A program made the position numbers and the translations under genes. Source: Pseudomonas kitaguniensis (GTDB lineage Bacteria; Pseudomonadota; Gammaproteobacteria; Pseudomonadales; Pseudomonadaceae). From it: a stretch of 64,000 nucleotides of DNA. Position 1 is the stretch's first letter. Every line of letters begins with the position of its first letter. Shown here one piece after another: positions 36,002 through 44,659 of the stretch. Location of the stretch: assembly GCF_009296165.1 (NCBI RefSeq), contig NZ_VUAZ01000007.1, positions 21,243 through 85,242 of the forward strand, given 5' to 3'. The notes beneath the pieces are model-generated. The model did no database searches and was not told where the DNA came from. It saw only the letters and a program-made list of their open reading frames with translations.

Positions 36002-36490
36002 GTGAAAATCAACTGGGCCGAAAGGCTGCGCCAGCAAGTCCATGGGCTGGCTGAGTCGCTGGGCAACCTGTTCGTCGAGACCTTCCACTACCTGGCGCTG
36101 TTCGCCATTGGTGCGGTGACCGCTTGGGCCGCGGTGATGGAATTTCTGGGAATGCTGGAGAACGGTCACATCAAGATTGATGACATCTTGCTGCTGTTCA
36201 TCTACCTGGAATTGGGCGCGATGGTCGGGATTTACTTCAAGACCAACCACATGCCGGTGCGCTTTCTGATCTACGTGGCAATCACCGCATTAACCCGCCT
36301 GCTGATCTCCAACGTGTCCCACCACAACCCGCCCGACATCGGCATCATCTACCTGTGCGGCGGTATTCTGCTGTTGGCGTTCTCGATTCTGGTGGTGCGC
36401 TATGCGTCGTCGGCCTTCCCGTCGATGAAGATCGAAGGCCCGCGCCGCAAGGGCGGGGCCAGCCTGGAGACCGAGAAGGGCGAGCTTTAA
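36002..36490 (+). CDS. psiE: PsiE-family protein (phosphate-starvation-inducible)
   Basis: 162-residue inner-membrane protein with four hydrophobic segments (about 30-50, 60-80, 88-105, 117-135). It includes the PsiE-type LLLFIYLELGAMVGIYFKTNHMPVRFLIYVAITALTRLL. In E. coli psiE is induced by phosphate limitation; I see no clear Pho box here. The role is unknown. GTG start at 36002 with AAGGAAA upstream. Its stop overlaps that of the convergent DUF3509-like gene. Confidence 0.85.
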   Translation: MKINWAERLRQQVHGLAESLGNLFVETFHYLALFAIGAVTAWAAVMEFLGMLENGHIKIDDILLLFIYLELGAMVGIYFKTNHMPVRFLIYVAITALTRLLISNVSHHNPPDIGIIYLCGGILLLAFSILVVRYASSAFPSMKIEGPRRKGGASLETEKGEL

Positions 36491-36804
36491 AGCCCGGCGC
36501 TTAAGGGCAGAGGACGGGCGGGCGGTGGTTGCAAGAGTTTGTGACTGTCGCCGTCGGTCATTACCGCCAGAATCTCCATGGCGCTGTGGCCGTGCTCGAT
36601 GGCGATGCCGAACTGAATGCTTTGTACCAGGCGTTTGAGGCGTTGCGGGTCGTTGCGTTGTTCGGCGCTGATCATGCGTTTGGCGACCACGCCCTCCTCG
36701 TTGGAGAGGGTGAGCATGATGCTGCCATCCAGCCGCTGGATGCTCAGGTTGACTCGGTAATTGGGCGTGAAGGTGTCGGTGATGATCTGAAAAGGATTGT
36801 CCAT
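36487..36804 (-). CDS. DUF3509-like small protein
   Basis: 105 residues. MDNPFQIITDTFTPNYRVNLSIQRLDGSIMLTLSNEEGVVAKRMISAEQRNDPQRL resembles the small Pseudomonas DUF3509 proteins. This assignment is from memory of the pattern and is only moderately sure. No signal peptide or known motif. It overlaps the 3' end of the convergent psiE by four bases. Confidence 0.6.
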   Translation of the reverse strand: MDNPFQIITDTFTPNYRVNLSIQRLDGSIMLTLSNEEGVVAKRMISAEQRNDPQRLKRLVQSIQFGIAIEHGHSAMEILAVMTDGDSHKLLQPPPARPLPLSAGL

Positions 36805-36978
36805 GGTGCGTTACCGCCTGATAAGAACATGCAGTCATTGACGACCGGTGTCGGGTTTAGTTCGCGTTGCCTGACCGCCGGCCACTCCATCGCTGAGGTT
36901 TCACAAGGTCCGTTTTCCCTCAAAGGCTGTACAGCAAGGTGCGTGCCGTACAGCTATTTTCAGTCAGCGATAAACCAC

Positions 36979-37069
36979 TGTGGGAGGCGGCTTGCTGCCG
37001 ATGACGGTGGTTCAGCCGAGTATTTATTGGCTGAACCAGCGCTATCGGGAGCAAGCCCCCTCCCACATT
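36979..37069. repeat. REP inverted pair
   Basis: Inverted REP units (GTGGGAGGCGGCTTGCTGCC near 36980 and its counterpart ending in CCTCCCACATT near 37069). They lie in the 338-base gap between the DUF3509-like gene start and the sdaA end. I see nothing else in that gap apart from a low-quality reading frame. Confidence 0.88.
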
Positions 37070-37142
37070 ATTTTTTGCAGTGCGCTTGAGGCGGGTGACC
37101 TGTTTCAGGGCAGTCGCGCAAAAACGATCGCAGACAGCGCAG

Positions 37143-38519
37143 TCAGCATTCGACCCAATTGACGGCGAGGCCGCCGCGTGACGTTTCTTTGTATTTGTCG
37201 TGCATGTCGGCGCCGGTATCGCGCATGGTGCGAATGACCCGGTCGAGGGAGATAAAGTGTTTGCCGTCGCCGCGCAGGGCCATTTGCGTGGCGTTGATCG
37301 CCTTGACCGCAGCGATCGCGTTGCGCTCGATGCACGGCACTTGCACCAGGCCGCCGACCGGGTCGCAGGTCAGGCCGAGGTTGTGTTCCAGGCCGATTTC
37401 GGCGGCGTTTTCCAGTTGTTCCGGGGTGGCGCCGAGAATGTCGGCCAGGCCGGCGGCGGCCATCGCGCAGGCGGAGCCGACTTCGCCCTGGCACCCGACT
37501 TCGGCACCCGAGATGGAGGCGTTTTTCTTGCAGAGAATGCCGACCGCCGCAGCGGCCAGGAAAAAATTCACCACGTCGTCATCTGACGCGTCGGGGTTGA
37601 ACTTCATGTAGTAATGCAGCACCGCCGGGATGATGCCCGCCGCGCCATTGGTTGGTGCGGTGACCATGCGCCCGCCGGCAGCGTTTTCTTCGTTGACGGC
37701 GAGGGCGAACAGGTTGACCCATTCCATCGCCGACAAGGTTGAGGTGATGACATTCGGTTTGCCGATTTCGAGCAAGGCGCGGTGCAACTTCGCCGCGCGG
37801 CGTGGCACGTCCAGCCCGCCCGGCAAGATGCCTTCATGACGCAAGCCTTGCTCGACACATTCGCGCATTACCGACCAGATATGCAGCAGCCCACTGCGGA
37901 TCTCTGCATCGCTGCGCCACGCGCGCTCATTGGCCAGCATCAGTTCGGAAACCCGCAGACCGTGTTCACTGCACAGGGCCAACAGCTCGACGGCGCTGGA
38001 AAAGTCGTAGGGCAGCACCACATCGCTGGCAGGTGCGATGCCGGAGGCGGCTTCTTCAGCTTCGATGATAAAACCACCGCCCACCGAGTAATAGGTTTGC
38101 TCGCTGAGCAGGCCGTTGTCGCCATACGCGTGCAGGGACATGGCGTTGGGGTGGTAGGGCAGGCTTTCGTCCAGCAGCAGGAGGTCGGTGCGCCAGTTGA
38201 AGGCAATGTCCTGTTTGCCAGCCAGTAGCAGCCTGCCGGAGTCGCGCAGTTGCTGGATACGCGTGTTTATCGAGGCGGGATCGACCTGATCCGGCCATTC
38301 ACCCATCAAGCCCATCACGCAGGCGCGGTCGGTGGCATGGCCGATGCCGGTGGCAGACAGCGAGCCGTAGAGGCGCACTTCGACACGGCGCGTGGCGCTC
38401 AGCAGTTGTTGGCCTGCCAGCGCGTGGGCAAAGGTCGCCGCCGCGCGCATGGGGCCAACGGTGTGCGAGCTGGAGGGGCCGATGCCGACTTTGAATAGAT
38501 CGAAAACGCTGATAGCCAT
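37143..38519 (-). CDS. sdaA: L-serine ammonia-lyase (iron-sulfur, single chain)
   Basis: Deaminates L-serine to pyruvate and ammonia; oxygen-sensitive [4Fe-4S] enzyme, 458 residues. N-terminal domain with [16 protein letters not shown]-terminal domain with the substrate loop [14 protein letters not shown] and cluster cysteines in [20 protein letters not shown] and [14 protein letters not shown] at 38519. Divergent from a DsdC-like LysR gene, which is the likely activator. Confidence 0.93.
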   Translation of the reverse strand: MAISVFDLFKVGIGPSSSHTVGPMRAAATFAHALAGQQLLSATRRVEVRLYGSLSATGIGHATDRACVMGLMGEWPDQVDPASINTRIQQLRDSGRLLLAGKQDIAFNWRTDLLLLDESLPYHPNAMSLHAYGDNGLLSEQTYYSVGGGFIIEAEEAASGIAPASDVVLPYDFSSAVELLALCSEHGLRVSELMLANERAWRSDAEIRSGLLHIWSVMRECVEQGLRHEGILPGGLDVPRRAAKLHRALLEIGKPNVITSTLSAMEWVNLFALAVNEENAAGGRMVTAPTNGAAGIIPAVLHYYMKFNPDASDDDVVNFFLAAAAVGILCKKNASISGAEVGCQGEVGSACAMAAAGLADILGATPEQLENAAEIGLEHNLGLTCDPVGGLVQVPCIERNAIAAVKAINATQMALRGDGKHFISLDRVIRTMRDTGADMHDKYKETSRGGLAVNWVEC

Positions 38520-38656
38520 GCTTAAGCCTTACAAGCAATGCAAAAGAATTCGCTGCCATGTTTTGTAGCGCAGGCGGGATTAGCGCGATACTGACCCTCT
38601 GGATTGGCACTGACCAACGAATTATCCTAAGACACCCTTTAGCAGGACTAAACACT

Positions 38657-39619
38657 ATGGCTCGCCCTCTGCATGCTCAAACGTATGTCTGGCTGCACGT
38701 TTTTTCCTGTGCCGCGCGGCATTTGTCGTTCACCCGCTGCGCCGAAGAGCTGCACATCACGCCGGGGGCGGTGAGCCAGCAAATTCGTCAGTTGGAGGAA
38801 CGTTTGGGCTTTCGGCTGTTTCACCGGCGCGCGCGCGGCGTGGAACTGAGTGCCGAGGGGCAGCGCTTGGCCGCGACAGTGGCCGAGGCCTACGGCAGCA
38901 TTGATGCCGAGTTGCAGCGGTTGGACGCGGGCATGATCAGCGGCACGTTGCGCCTGCGTTCGATTCCCTCGTTCCTCGGCAAGTGGCTGACCCCGCGTTT
39001 GCCGCGCTTGCAACAACGTTTCCCGGACATCCAGCTGCGCCTGGTGGCCGAAGACAGCAGCGTTGCCCTGCACGAGGGCGATTTTGACTTGGCCATCGAC
39101 TTGAATGACGGCAGTTACCCCGGCCTGCTATCCACAGCCTTGCTTGATGAGCAGATTTTTCCGGTGTGCGCCCCCAGTTTGCTGCGCGGTCGACCACCGC
39201 TGCATGGCCCGGCCGACCTAGTGCATTTTCCGCTGTTGCACGACATCACTGCCTGGCGTGGGAGTTATGAGTACGCCGAGTGGGAGTTTTACCTGAATGC
39301 CATCGGCTACCACGGCGCTGATGTACGGCGCGGGCATACCTTCAATCGCAACCACCTGACCATTGAGGCCGCCATTGCCGGCATGGGCGTGGCCATCGCG
39401 CGGCGCACCTTGCTTAACGATGAGCTGGAGCGCGGCACCTTGATCGTGCCGTTCGGCCTCGCCGTGCCGAACCATAAACGTTACGTGTTGCTGTATGCGC
39501 CAGGTGCGTTGAACCATCCGGGCGTGCGCGCGGTGCATGACTGGCTGGTGGAGGAAGCGGGGATTTTTCGCGTTTTGCACCCGTTGGGAGAGGGCACTTA
39601 TACGGATCGTTTGGCGTAA
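38657..39619 (+). CDS. LysR-family regulator, DsdC-like
   Basis: 320 residues. N-terminal HTH (about 15-75: ARHLSFTRCAEELHITPGAVSQQIRQLEERLGFRLF) and a LysR substrate-binding domain (TLRLRSIPSFLGKWLTPRLP, FPLLHDITAWRGSYEYAEW, AAIAGMGVAIARR), laid out like E. coli DsdC, the D-serine deaminase activator. Divergent orientation with sdaA across 137 bases suggests it controls serine deamination. ATG at 38657 fits the HTH start; the frame continues upstream without a good alternative. Confidence 0.83.
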   Translation: MARPLHAQTYVWLHVFSCAARHLSFTRCAEELHITPGAVSQQIRQLEERLGFRLFHRRARGVELSAEGQRLAATVAEAYGSIDAELQRLDAGMISGTLRLRSIPSFLGKWLTPRLPRLQQRFPDIQLRLVAEDSSVALHEGDFDLAIDLNDGSYPGLLSTALLDEQIFPVCAPSLLRGRPPLHGPADLVHFPLLHDITAWRGSYEYAEWEFYLNAIGYHGADVRRGHTFNRNHLTIEAAIAGMGVAIARRTLLNDELERGTLIVPFGLAVPNHKRYVLLYAPGALNHPGVRAVHDWLVEEAGIFRVLHPLGEGTYTDRLA

Positions 39620-39815
39620 GCAGATGTAACTAACTCCCCACCCTAACAGCGTTTTTGCTCCTCGTCAGACTTAATTTGTAATGTGGGATTTATCTTTGCA
39701 AAGGGCTTGAAATGTTCTTCCGAGTGCTCAATTGTGTAATCAAGAGGTCATCGTTACACCGTACCGGTGTTGCAGTTGTGGCCTCTCGCGAGCTAGCTGA
39801 AATAAGGGAAGAACT

Positions 39816-40229
39816 ATGCAAATCCAAGTCAATAGCGATAACCATATTGAAAGCAGCATCCGACTGGAGGAGTGGGTACGTACTACCATTGAGAGCACGC
39901 TCGAACGTTATGAAGAAGACCTGACCCGGGTTGAGGTCTACCTGAAAGATGAGAACGGCGACAAGCCCGGTCCTCACGATTTAAGCTGCCGCCTGGAAGC
40001 GCGGCCAAAGGGCCATCAGCCGGTCTCTGTGCTGCACAAGGCCGATACGCTTGAACAGGCGATCGACGGCGCCGCCAACAAGCTCGACCATGCGCTGGAA
40101 CATCTGTTTGGCAAACTGCAAGGCAAGCCGCGCGCTGCCGGGAAAACCCAGCCGACCATCAAAGTCAACGAAGATGAGCTTGAACAGGAGTTTCTGGAAA
40201 AAGAACGCGCCGTGTTTAACAACGGATAG
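39816..40229 (+). CDS. HPF/RaiA-family ribosome-associated protein
   Basis: 137 residues. The N-terminal 95 or so fit the S30AE/HPF-RaiA fold: MQIQVNSDNHIESSIRLEEWVRTTIESTLERYEEDLTRVEVYLKDENGDK and ADTLEQAIDGAANKLDHAL. These proteins bind in the 30S decoding region and stabilise idle ribosomes. The C-terminal tail (GKTQPTIKVNEDELEQEF) is charged and shorter than that of long HPF. It is distinct from the rpoN-linked hpf. GGGAAG lies upstream of the ATG. Single gene. Confidence 0.8.
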   Translation: MQIQVNSDNHIESSIRLEEWVRTTIESTLERYEEDLTRVEVYLKDENGDKPGPHDLSCRLEARPKGHQPVSVLHKADTLEQAIDGAANKLDHALEHLFGKLQGKPRAAGKTQPTIKVNEDELEQEFLEKERAVFNNG

Positions 40230-40310
40230 CTGACCGTTCTTTGATCCCTACTAAAACGCTCGCGATTGCAGGCCCGTTTTTGTTACAGCGGCCAAAAGCC
40301 TGGCACGCGG

Positions 40311-42647
40311 TTAGAACGCGATGGAGGTTTGCACGTACACCGTGCGCGGCTCGCCTACGTATTTGCCTTTGTTGTTGTCGTCGAACGAGCGCGTGTAGTA
40401 CTGCTTGTTGAGGATATTTTTGACACCGACCGCCACGTTCAAGTCCGACAGCTGTGGGCCGAAGTCATACGCCGCGCGGCTGCTGAACAGCATGTAACCG
40501 GGGATGCGCCCGGTACTGCCGTCGGCACTTTCGGCCTGGGTGTTGGCGTTGTCGGCGAACTGGCTGCTCTGGTAGCTGCTGTCCAGGTTGAGCTTCCAGC
40601 GGCCTTCGGTGTAACCGACGCCCAACGTGCCTTTGTGCTTGGACGAGAAGGGCACGCGGTTGCCTTTGTTCGCGCCGTCTTCGCGGATGGTCGCATCGAC
40701 GTAGGCGTAGGTGGCGTACACATCAAAACCTGCCAGCGCCGGGCTCAACCCGTCGAGCGCGTAGTTGATGCTCGACTCGATGCCTTGGTGGCGCGTTTCG
40801 CCACGCGCGATCACCGAATCGGTGGCCTGGTTGCTGTCGTACTGGTTGTCGAAGTTGATCAGGAACGCGCCGATCTCCGCGCGCACCGTGCCGTTGTCAT
40901 AGCGCGTGCCGAGTTCCCAGGTGCGCGCCTTTTCCGGTTTCACTTCGTCGTTAGTCACGCGGTTCGGCATCTGGCTGTACTGCACGCTGCCGAACGAGCC
41001 TTCGGTGTTGGCGTAAAGGTTCCAGTCTGCGGTGAGGTGGTAGAGCACGTTCAACGCCGGCAGCGCGGTGTTGTAGTCGCCCTTGTACTTCACGTTGGTC
41101 AAGTTGTTGGTCTGCTGCGACTCGATCATCTCGTAGCGCACGCCCGGGGTGATGGTCCACTTGCCAATATCAATGCGGTCATCGACGAAAAACGCATTGG
41201 CCTCGGTGGCGCCACGCGTGTCGCGGTCGTTGCGGCTATTGGTGTCGGGCATTTGCTGGTTGGCAGTGATCGGCGTGCGGTAGCGCAATTCGTGGCCGGC
41301 TTCGTTGATGTAGCGGTAGCCGATGCCCACTTCATGGCTGCTCGGGCCGAGGTCGAAGCCTTGCGCAAAGCGGGTTTCCAGGCCGCGTACCCAGTACTCG
41401 CGCGGCGACAGCGAGAGGAAGTTGCCTTGGTCGAGGTAGCCATTACGCAAGGTGGTGGTGAAGAAGGTGTTGGCGGTGAATTCGCGGCGGTCTTCCTGGT
41501 AGCGGTAACCGGCGTTGAACATCGTACGGCGGCCCCAGAATTTGTCGTAGGGGCGAGTCGACTGGTACGGATCAGCCTTGTAGTCCTTGACGTTCAAGCC
41601 ACCCGGCATATCGGCCTGGCCTTCGTAGTACTGCGCCATGGCATTGAAGCTGTTGGCGTCGTCCAGTTGGTATTTGCCCTTGAGAATCAGGTCGTCGATA
41701 CGCGTGTTGCTGTTTTCACGCCAGTCGCCGCCACGCGTGCCGGAGTACAGGATCGCGCCGCCGAGGCCATTGTCAGCGGTGCCGCCGGCCAGCAGGTTGC
41801 CGGTGGTTTTAAAGCCGTCGTGGCTGGAAGACGGGCTGGTTTCAGTCTGCAAGCCGCCTTTGACCGTTGGCGCATCCGGGATCGCGCGGGTCACGAAGTT
41901 GACGATGCCGCCGACGTTTTGCGGGCCGTAGCGCACCGCGCCGCCGCCGCGCACCACGTCCACGGCGTCCATGTTGCCCATGCTGATCGGCGCGAAGGAC
42001 AGTTGCGGTTGGCCATACGGCGCAAACGGCACCGGGATGCCGTCCATCAGCACGGTGGAGCGCGACGCCAGGCGTGGGTTGAGCCCGCGAATACCGAAGT
42101 TCAGCGCCATGTCATGGCTGCCGGTGCCGTTGTTGTCCGGTGCGTTGACGCCGGGGATGCGGTTGAGCACGTCGCGGGCTTGAGTGGCACCCTGGCGCTC
42201 GAACTCCTCGCGGCGGATCACGTCACGCGCGCCGGCGTGTTCGAACACGTTGGTTTGCGCCGCGTCGCCGAGCCAGTCGCCGACCACGCTGGAGGTTTGC
42301 AGCTCAAGGGTGGCGGGCGCGCTGGCCGGTTGCACGCTGTAGGCGTTGTCGCCCTCGGCGCGCGCTTGCAGGCCGGTGCCTTCGAGGAGTTTTTGCAGCC
42401 CTTCAGCGGTGCTGAAATTGCCCGACAAACCACGGCTCTGCAGGCCCGCCGTGACCTCTGAGCCGAACGAAATCAACACGCCCGACTCGCGCCCGAATTG
42501 ATTAAGGGCGGCTTCCAGCGACGCCGGGGCGATGTGATACGGCTTGGCATCGGCCGCCATTACCGGCGGCAGTGCGCTGAGGCTGAGGCTGGCGCCGAGT
42601 AGCAGTTGGCGCAAGGTGCGGGCGAGAAGGGTCGGTTGCTGGGGCAT
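40311..42647 (-). CDS. fecA: Ferric citrate outer-membrane receptor FecA
   Basis: 778-residue TonB-dependent receptor that closely follows E. coli FecA. Signal peptide to about 32; STN signalling domain (about 35-110: IAPASLEAALNQFGRESGVLISF); plug domain with NVFEHAGARDVIRREEF, VLNRIPGVNAPDNNGTGSHD and STVLMDGIPVPFAPYGQPQ; barrel with ADMPGGL, STRPYDKFWGRR, NLYANTEGSFG and the terminal VYVQTSIAF. It imports ferric dicitrate and signals through FecR/FecI. ATG at 42647. Third gene of fecIRA, 99 bases after fecR. Confidence 0.94.
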   Translation of the reverse strand: MPQQPTLLARTLRQLLLGASLSLSALPPVMAADAKPYHIAPASLEAALNQFGRESGVLISFGSEVTAGLQSRGLSGNFSTAEGLQKLLEGTGLQARAEGDNAYSVQPASAPATLELQTSSVVGDWLGDAAQTNVFEHAGARDVIRREEFERQGATQARDVLNRIPGVNAPDNNGTGSHDMALNFGIRGLNPRLASRSTVLMDGIPVPFAPYGQPQLSFAPISMGNMDAVDVVRGGGAVRYGPQNVGGIVNFVTRAIPDAPTVKGGLQTETSPSSSHDGFKTTGNLLAGGTADNGLGGAILYSGTRGGDWRENSNTRIDDLILKGKYQLDDANSFNAMAQYYEGQADMPGGLNVKDYKADPYQSTRPYDKFWGRRTMFNAGYRYQEDRREFTANTFFTTTLRNGYLDQGNFLSLSPREYWVRGLETRFAQGFDLGPSSHEVGIGYRYINEAGHELRYRTPITANQQMPDTNSRNDRDTRGATEANAFFVDDRIDIGKWTITPGVRYEMIESQQTNNLTNVKYKGDYNTALPALNVLYHLTADWNLYANTEGSFGSVQYSQMPNRVTNDEVKPEKARTWELGTRYDNGTVRAEIGAFLINFDNQYDSNQATDSVIARGETRHQGIESSINYALDGLSPALAGFDVYATYAYVDATIREDGANKGNRVPFSSKHKGTLGVGYTEGRWKLNLDSSYQSSQFADNANTQAESADGSTGRIPGYMLFSSRAAYDFGPQLSDLNVAVGVKNILNKQYYTRSFDDNNKGKYVGEPRTVYVQTSIAF

Positions 42648-42746
42648 TAAGGGCGGTCCTGAGAAGGAAGGATCAAGGTGGCTTTCCTTCTCTGTCACGC
42701 GAGGTGTGGAAAACGGCTCAGAGTATTTTGAATAAAGTCGAAAAAA

Positions 42747-43688
42747 TTACGCGCGTGCCTGCACGGTCACCCAATAGCGGGTAAAACGCCGCACGTGAAC
42801 CGGCAGGCTGACCTCCAACAGGTCGAGAATACGTTCGCTGTCGTCCAGCGGGTAACTGCCGGACAGCAGCAGGTTGGCCACTTGCGGGTCGCAGTTAAGT
42901 TGCCCGCGACGGTAGCGGCCCAACTCGGCCAGAAAATCCTCCAGGCGCATGTGCGCAGCCACCAGCATGCCGTCGCCCCACGCACCGCTGTTGGCGTCGA
43001 CAGGGCGCGGCGTGTCCCAGCCTTTGCGGGTGAAATTGACCTGGCGCGCGGCCTCAACGCTCAGCGGCAGGCCGCTGTAGCGGTTGGGCATCACCTCGAC
43101 GTGGCCGTCGAAAACCGCCAATTGGGTGTGGTCATTGAACTGGCGCACATTCAGCCGAGCCGCCTGGCTGCTGAGCAGGCCTTGGCCGGTCAGCACCTGC
43201 AGCGGCGCAGTGCCGGCGCGGCTGGTCAGCAATATCTCGCCTTCCAGCAGGCGGATAACCCGCGCGACGCCATCAAAATGCACGTCCACTGCGCTGCCGG
43301 TGTTGAGCTGCAATTGGCTGCCATCGGCCAACTGCACCTTGCGGCGCTCGCCGATGGGGCTGCGGTAGTCGGCGGTCAGCGGCGGCAAGATATGCTGCTG
43401 GCGCAGGCTCCAGGCCGCGGCAGAACCGGCGCCGAGAATCAGCATCAGCTTGAGCGCCTGGCGCCGGCTGCGTGATGTCGGCGCATTCAAGGCCGCATGC
43501 GCCAGTGGCGAAGGCATGCCACGCAGGCGCTGGTTGACGCGTTGTATATGGTCCCACGCGCGTTGATGTTCGCTGTGCGCTGCCAGCCATTGTTGCCAGG
43601 CCGCTTGCTGGCGCGGGTTGAGCGCGCCTTGCTGCATTTCCATCAGCCAATGCACGGCTTGCTCGGCCACCTGCGTAGAAAAATTCAT
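42747..43688 (-). CDS. fecR: FecR-type anti-sigma regulator
   Basis: 313-residue inner-membrane protein that passes the receptor signal to FecI. The N-terminal DUF4880 cytosolic part (about 8-50: VHWLMEMQQGALNPRQQAAWQQWL) binds the sigma factor. One membrane segment lies at about 75-93 (LKLMLILGAGSAAAWSL). The periplasmic FecR domain has GERRKVQLADGSQLQLNTGSAV, and the C-terminal part would contact the FecA STN domain. It overlaps fecI by four bases. Confidence 0.92.
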   Translation of the reverse strand: MNFSTQVAEQAVHWLMEMQQGALNPRQQAAWQQWLAAHSEHQRAWDHIQRVNQRLRGMPSPLAHAALNAPTSRSRRQALKLMLILGAGSAAAWSLRQQHILPPLTADYRSPIGERRKVQLADGSQLQLNTGSAVDVHFDGVARVIRLLEGEILLTSRAGTAPLQVLTGQGLLSSQAARLNVRQFNDHTQLAVFDGHVEVMPNRYSGLPLSVEAARQVNFTRKGWDTPRPVDANSGAWGDGMLVAAHMRLEDFLAELGRYRRGQLNCDPQVANLLLSGSYPLDDSERILDLLEVSLPVHVRRFTRYWVTVQARA

Positions 43689-44206
43689 AAGGCGAAGTAA
43701 CAGCGCATGGCGGCTTTATTAAGGTGGCGCTTGACGGTGGCGATCGAGATGCCCAGTTCACAGCCAATTTGCGCGTAAGTAAGGCCGTCGAGCTGGGCCA
43801 GCAGGAACGCGCGCTTGACCAGAGCGGGCAGGCCGTCGAGCAGTTGGTCGAGCTCCAGCAGGGTTTGCAGGATAATCGCGCGTTCTTCTTCCGACGGCGC
43901 CACGTGTTCAGGGCATTGCGCCAAGGCATCGAGGTAGGCGCGCTCGAGGTCCTGGCGACGGTAAAAGTTGAACAATACGCGCTTGGCCACGGTGGTGAGA
44001 AAGGCGCGGGGTTCGATCAGCGTTGGCGTTTCGCGTGCGCTAAGCACCCGTATAAAGGTGTCTTGGGCCAGGTCGGCCGCGCTTTCCGGGCAGCCGAGCT
44101 TGCGTCGCAACCAGCCGGTGAGCCAGTGGTGATGGTCGTGGTACAAGACTTCGACGGTGTTGGACGGCTGCAACGCGATCACCCTTCGCCGCATGCAGGC
44201 GAGCAT
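43685..44206 (-). CDS. fecI: ECF sigma factor FecI
   Basis: 173 residues, sigma region 2 (VEVLYHDHHHWLTGWLRRKLG, SAADLAQDTFIRVL) and region 4 ([40 protein letters not shown]). It drives fecA when the FecA/FecR signal is on. A start at 44194 is equally possible, as neither ATG has a good ribosome-binding site. First gene of fecIRA, about 100 bases downstream of a Fur box. Confidence 0.92.
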   Translation of the reverse strand: MLACMRRRVIALQPSNTVEVLYHDHHHWLTGWLRRKLGCPESAADLAQDTFIRVLSARETPTLIEPRAFLTTVAKRVLFNFYRRQDLERAYLDALAQCPEHVAPSEEERAIILQTLLELDQLLDGLPALVKRAFLLAQLDGLTYAQIGCELGISIATVKRHLNKAAMRCYFAL

Positions 44207-44305
44207 CGGCAGGTTTTAGAGAACAAGAACTGTTCGCATTGTAGGGCGCATGACCAGGTTCGGCAATCGCGCTTTGGCGGTGATTCATCCGTTCTCTTTT
44301 GCTTA

Positions 44306-44320
44306 TGAGAATATTTATCA
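44306..44320. promoter_or_regulatory. Fur box between fecI and the PepSY operon
   Basis: TGAGAATATTTATCA, a 7-1-7 match to the Fur core TGATAAT-N-ATTATCA with two deviations, inside a wider AT-rich match. It lies between the divergent fecI and the DUF3649 gene and could repress both under iron sufficiency. Confidence 0.8.
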
Positions 44321-44356
44321 TTAATATTGCGCGCTGACGAACCTGGCGCCTCCTGC

Positions 44357-44659
44357 ATGAAAAGCAAAAGCTCACTGCCCGTTACCTACCGTCTGGCCGT
44401 TACGTCACGCGTACTGGCTGCCGTGGTGGGCGGCTATTTGATGGCTTCTTTGGCGAGCATTTGCCTGGCGCTGTGGCTGCCGGTCGCCCGTGCAGACGCG
44501 GTGGTCACCGGCATGATGAGTTCGTTTGTGTTCTATCTGCTGGCGGTACTTTGGTGCTTTGCCTGCCGCACGGCGTTGCGCGCCTGGTTGGGCGTGATGC
44601 TGCCCTGTGCACTGTTTGCGACTCTGGCGGGTGTGGGCTTGTGGATGGCACGCACATGA
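44357..44659 (+). CDS. DUF3649 small membrane protein of iron-uptake operon
   Basis: 100 residues with three hydrophobic segments (about 15-42, 50-70, 78-97). RLAVTSRVLAAVVGGYLMASLASICLALWLP and FYLLAVLWCFACRTALRAW fit DUF3649, a family that accompanies PepSY-type iron reductases. Inner membrane; role unknown. It overlaps the PepSY gene by four bases (ATGA). Just downstream of the Fur box, so iron control is likely. Confidence 0.8.
   Translation: MKSKSSLPVTYRLAVTSRVLAAVVGGYLMASLASICLALWLPVARADAVVTGMMSSFVFYLLAVLWCFACRTALRAWLGVMLPCALFATLAGVGLWMART

Noticed and set aside
40266..42461. Plus-strand ORF of 731 codons opposite fecA
   Set aside because: It is antisense to a receptor that matches FecA throughout. 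The translation is a Val/Ala/Arg/His-rich shadow with no domain pattern, typical of GC-rich DNA.
42661..42746. Hairpin and possible Fec-sigma promoter upstream of fecA
   Set aside because: A GAAGGAA/TTCCTTC pairing exists, but no convincing -35 GGAAAT-type element could be placed on the minus strand.
44461..44655. Upstream extension of the PepSY gene frame
   Set aside because: It lies out of frame inside the DUF3649 gene, and the extra residues are Gly/Cys/Arg-rich shadow sequence; the ATG at 44656 gives the normal family start.
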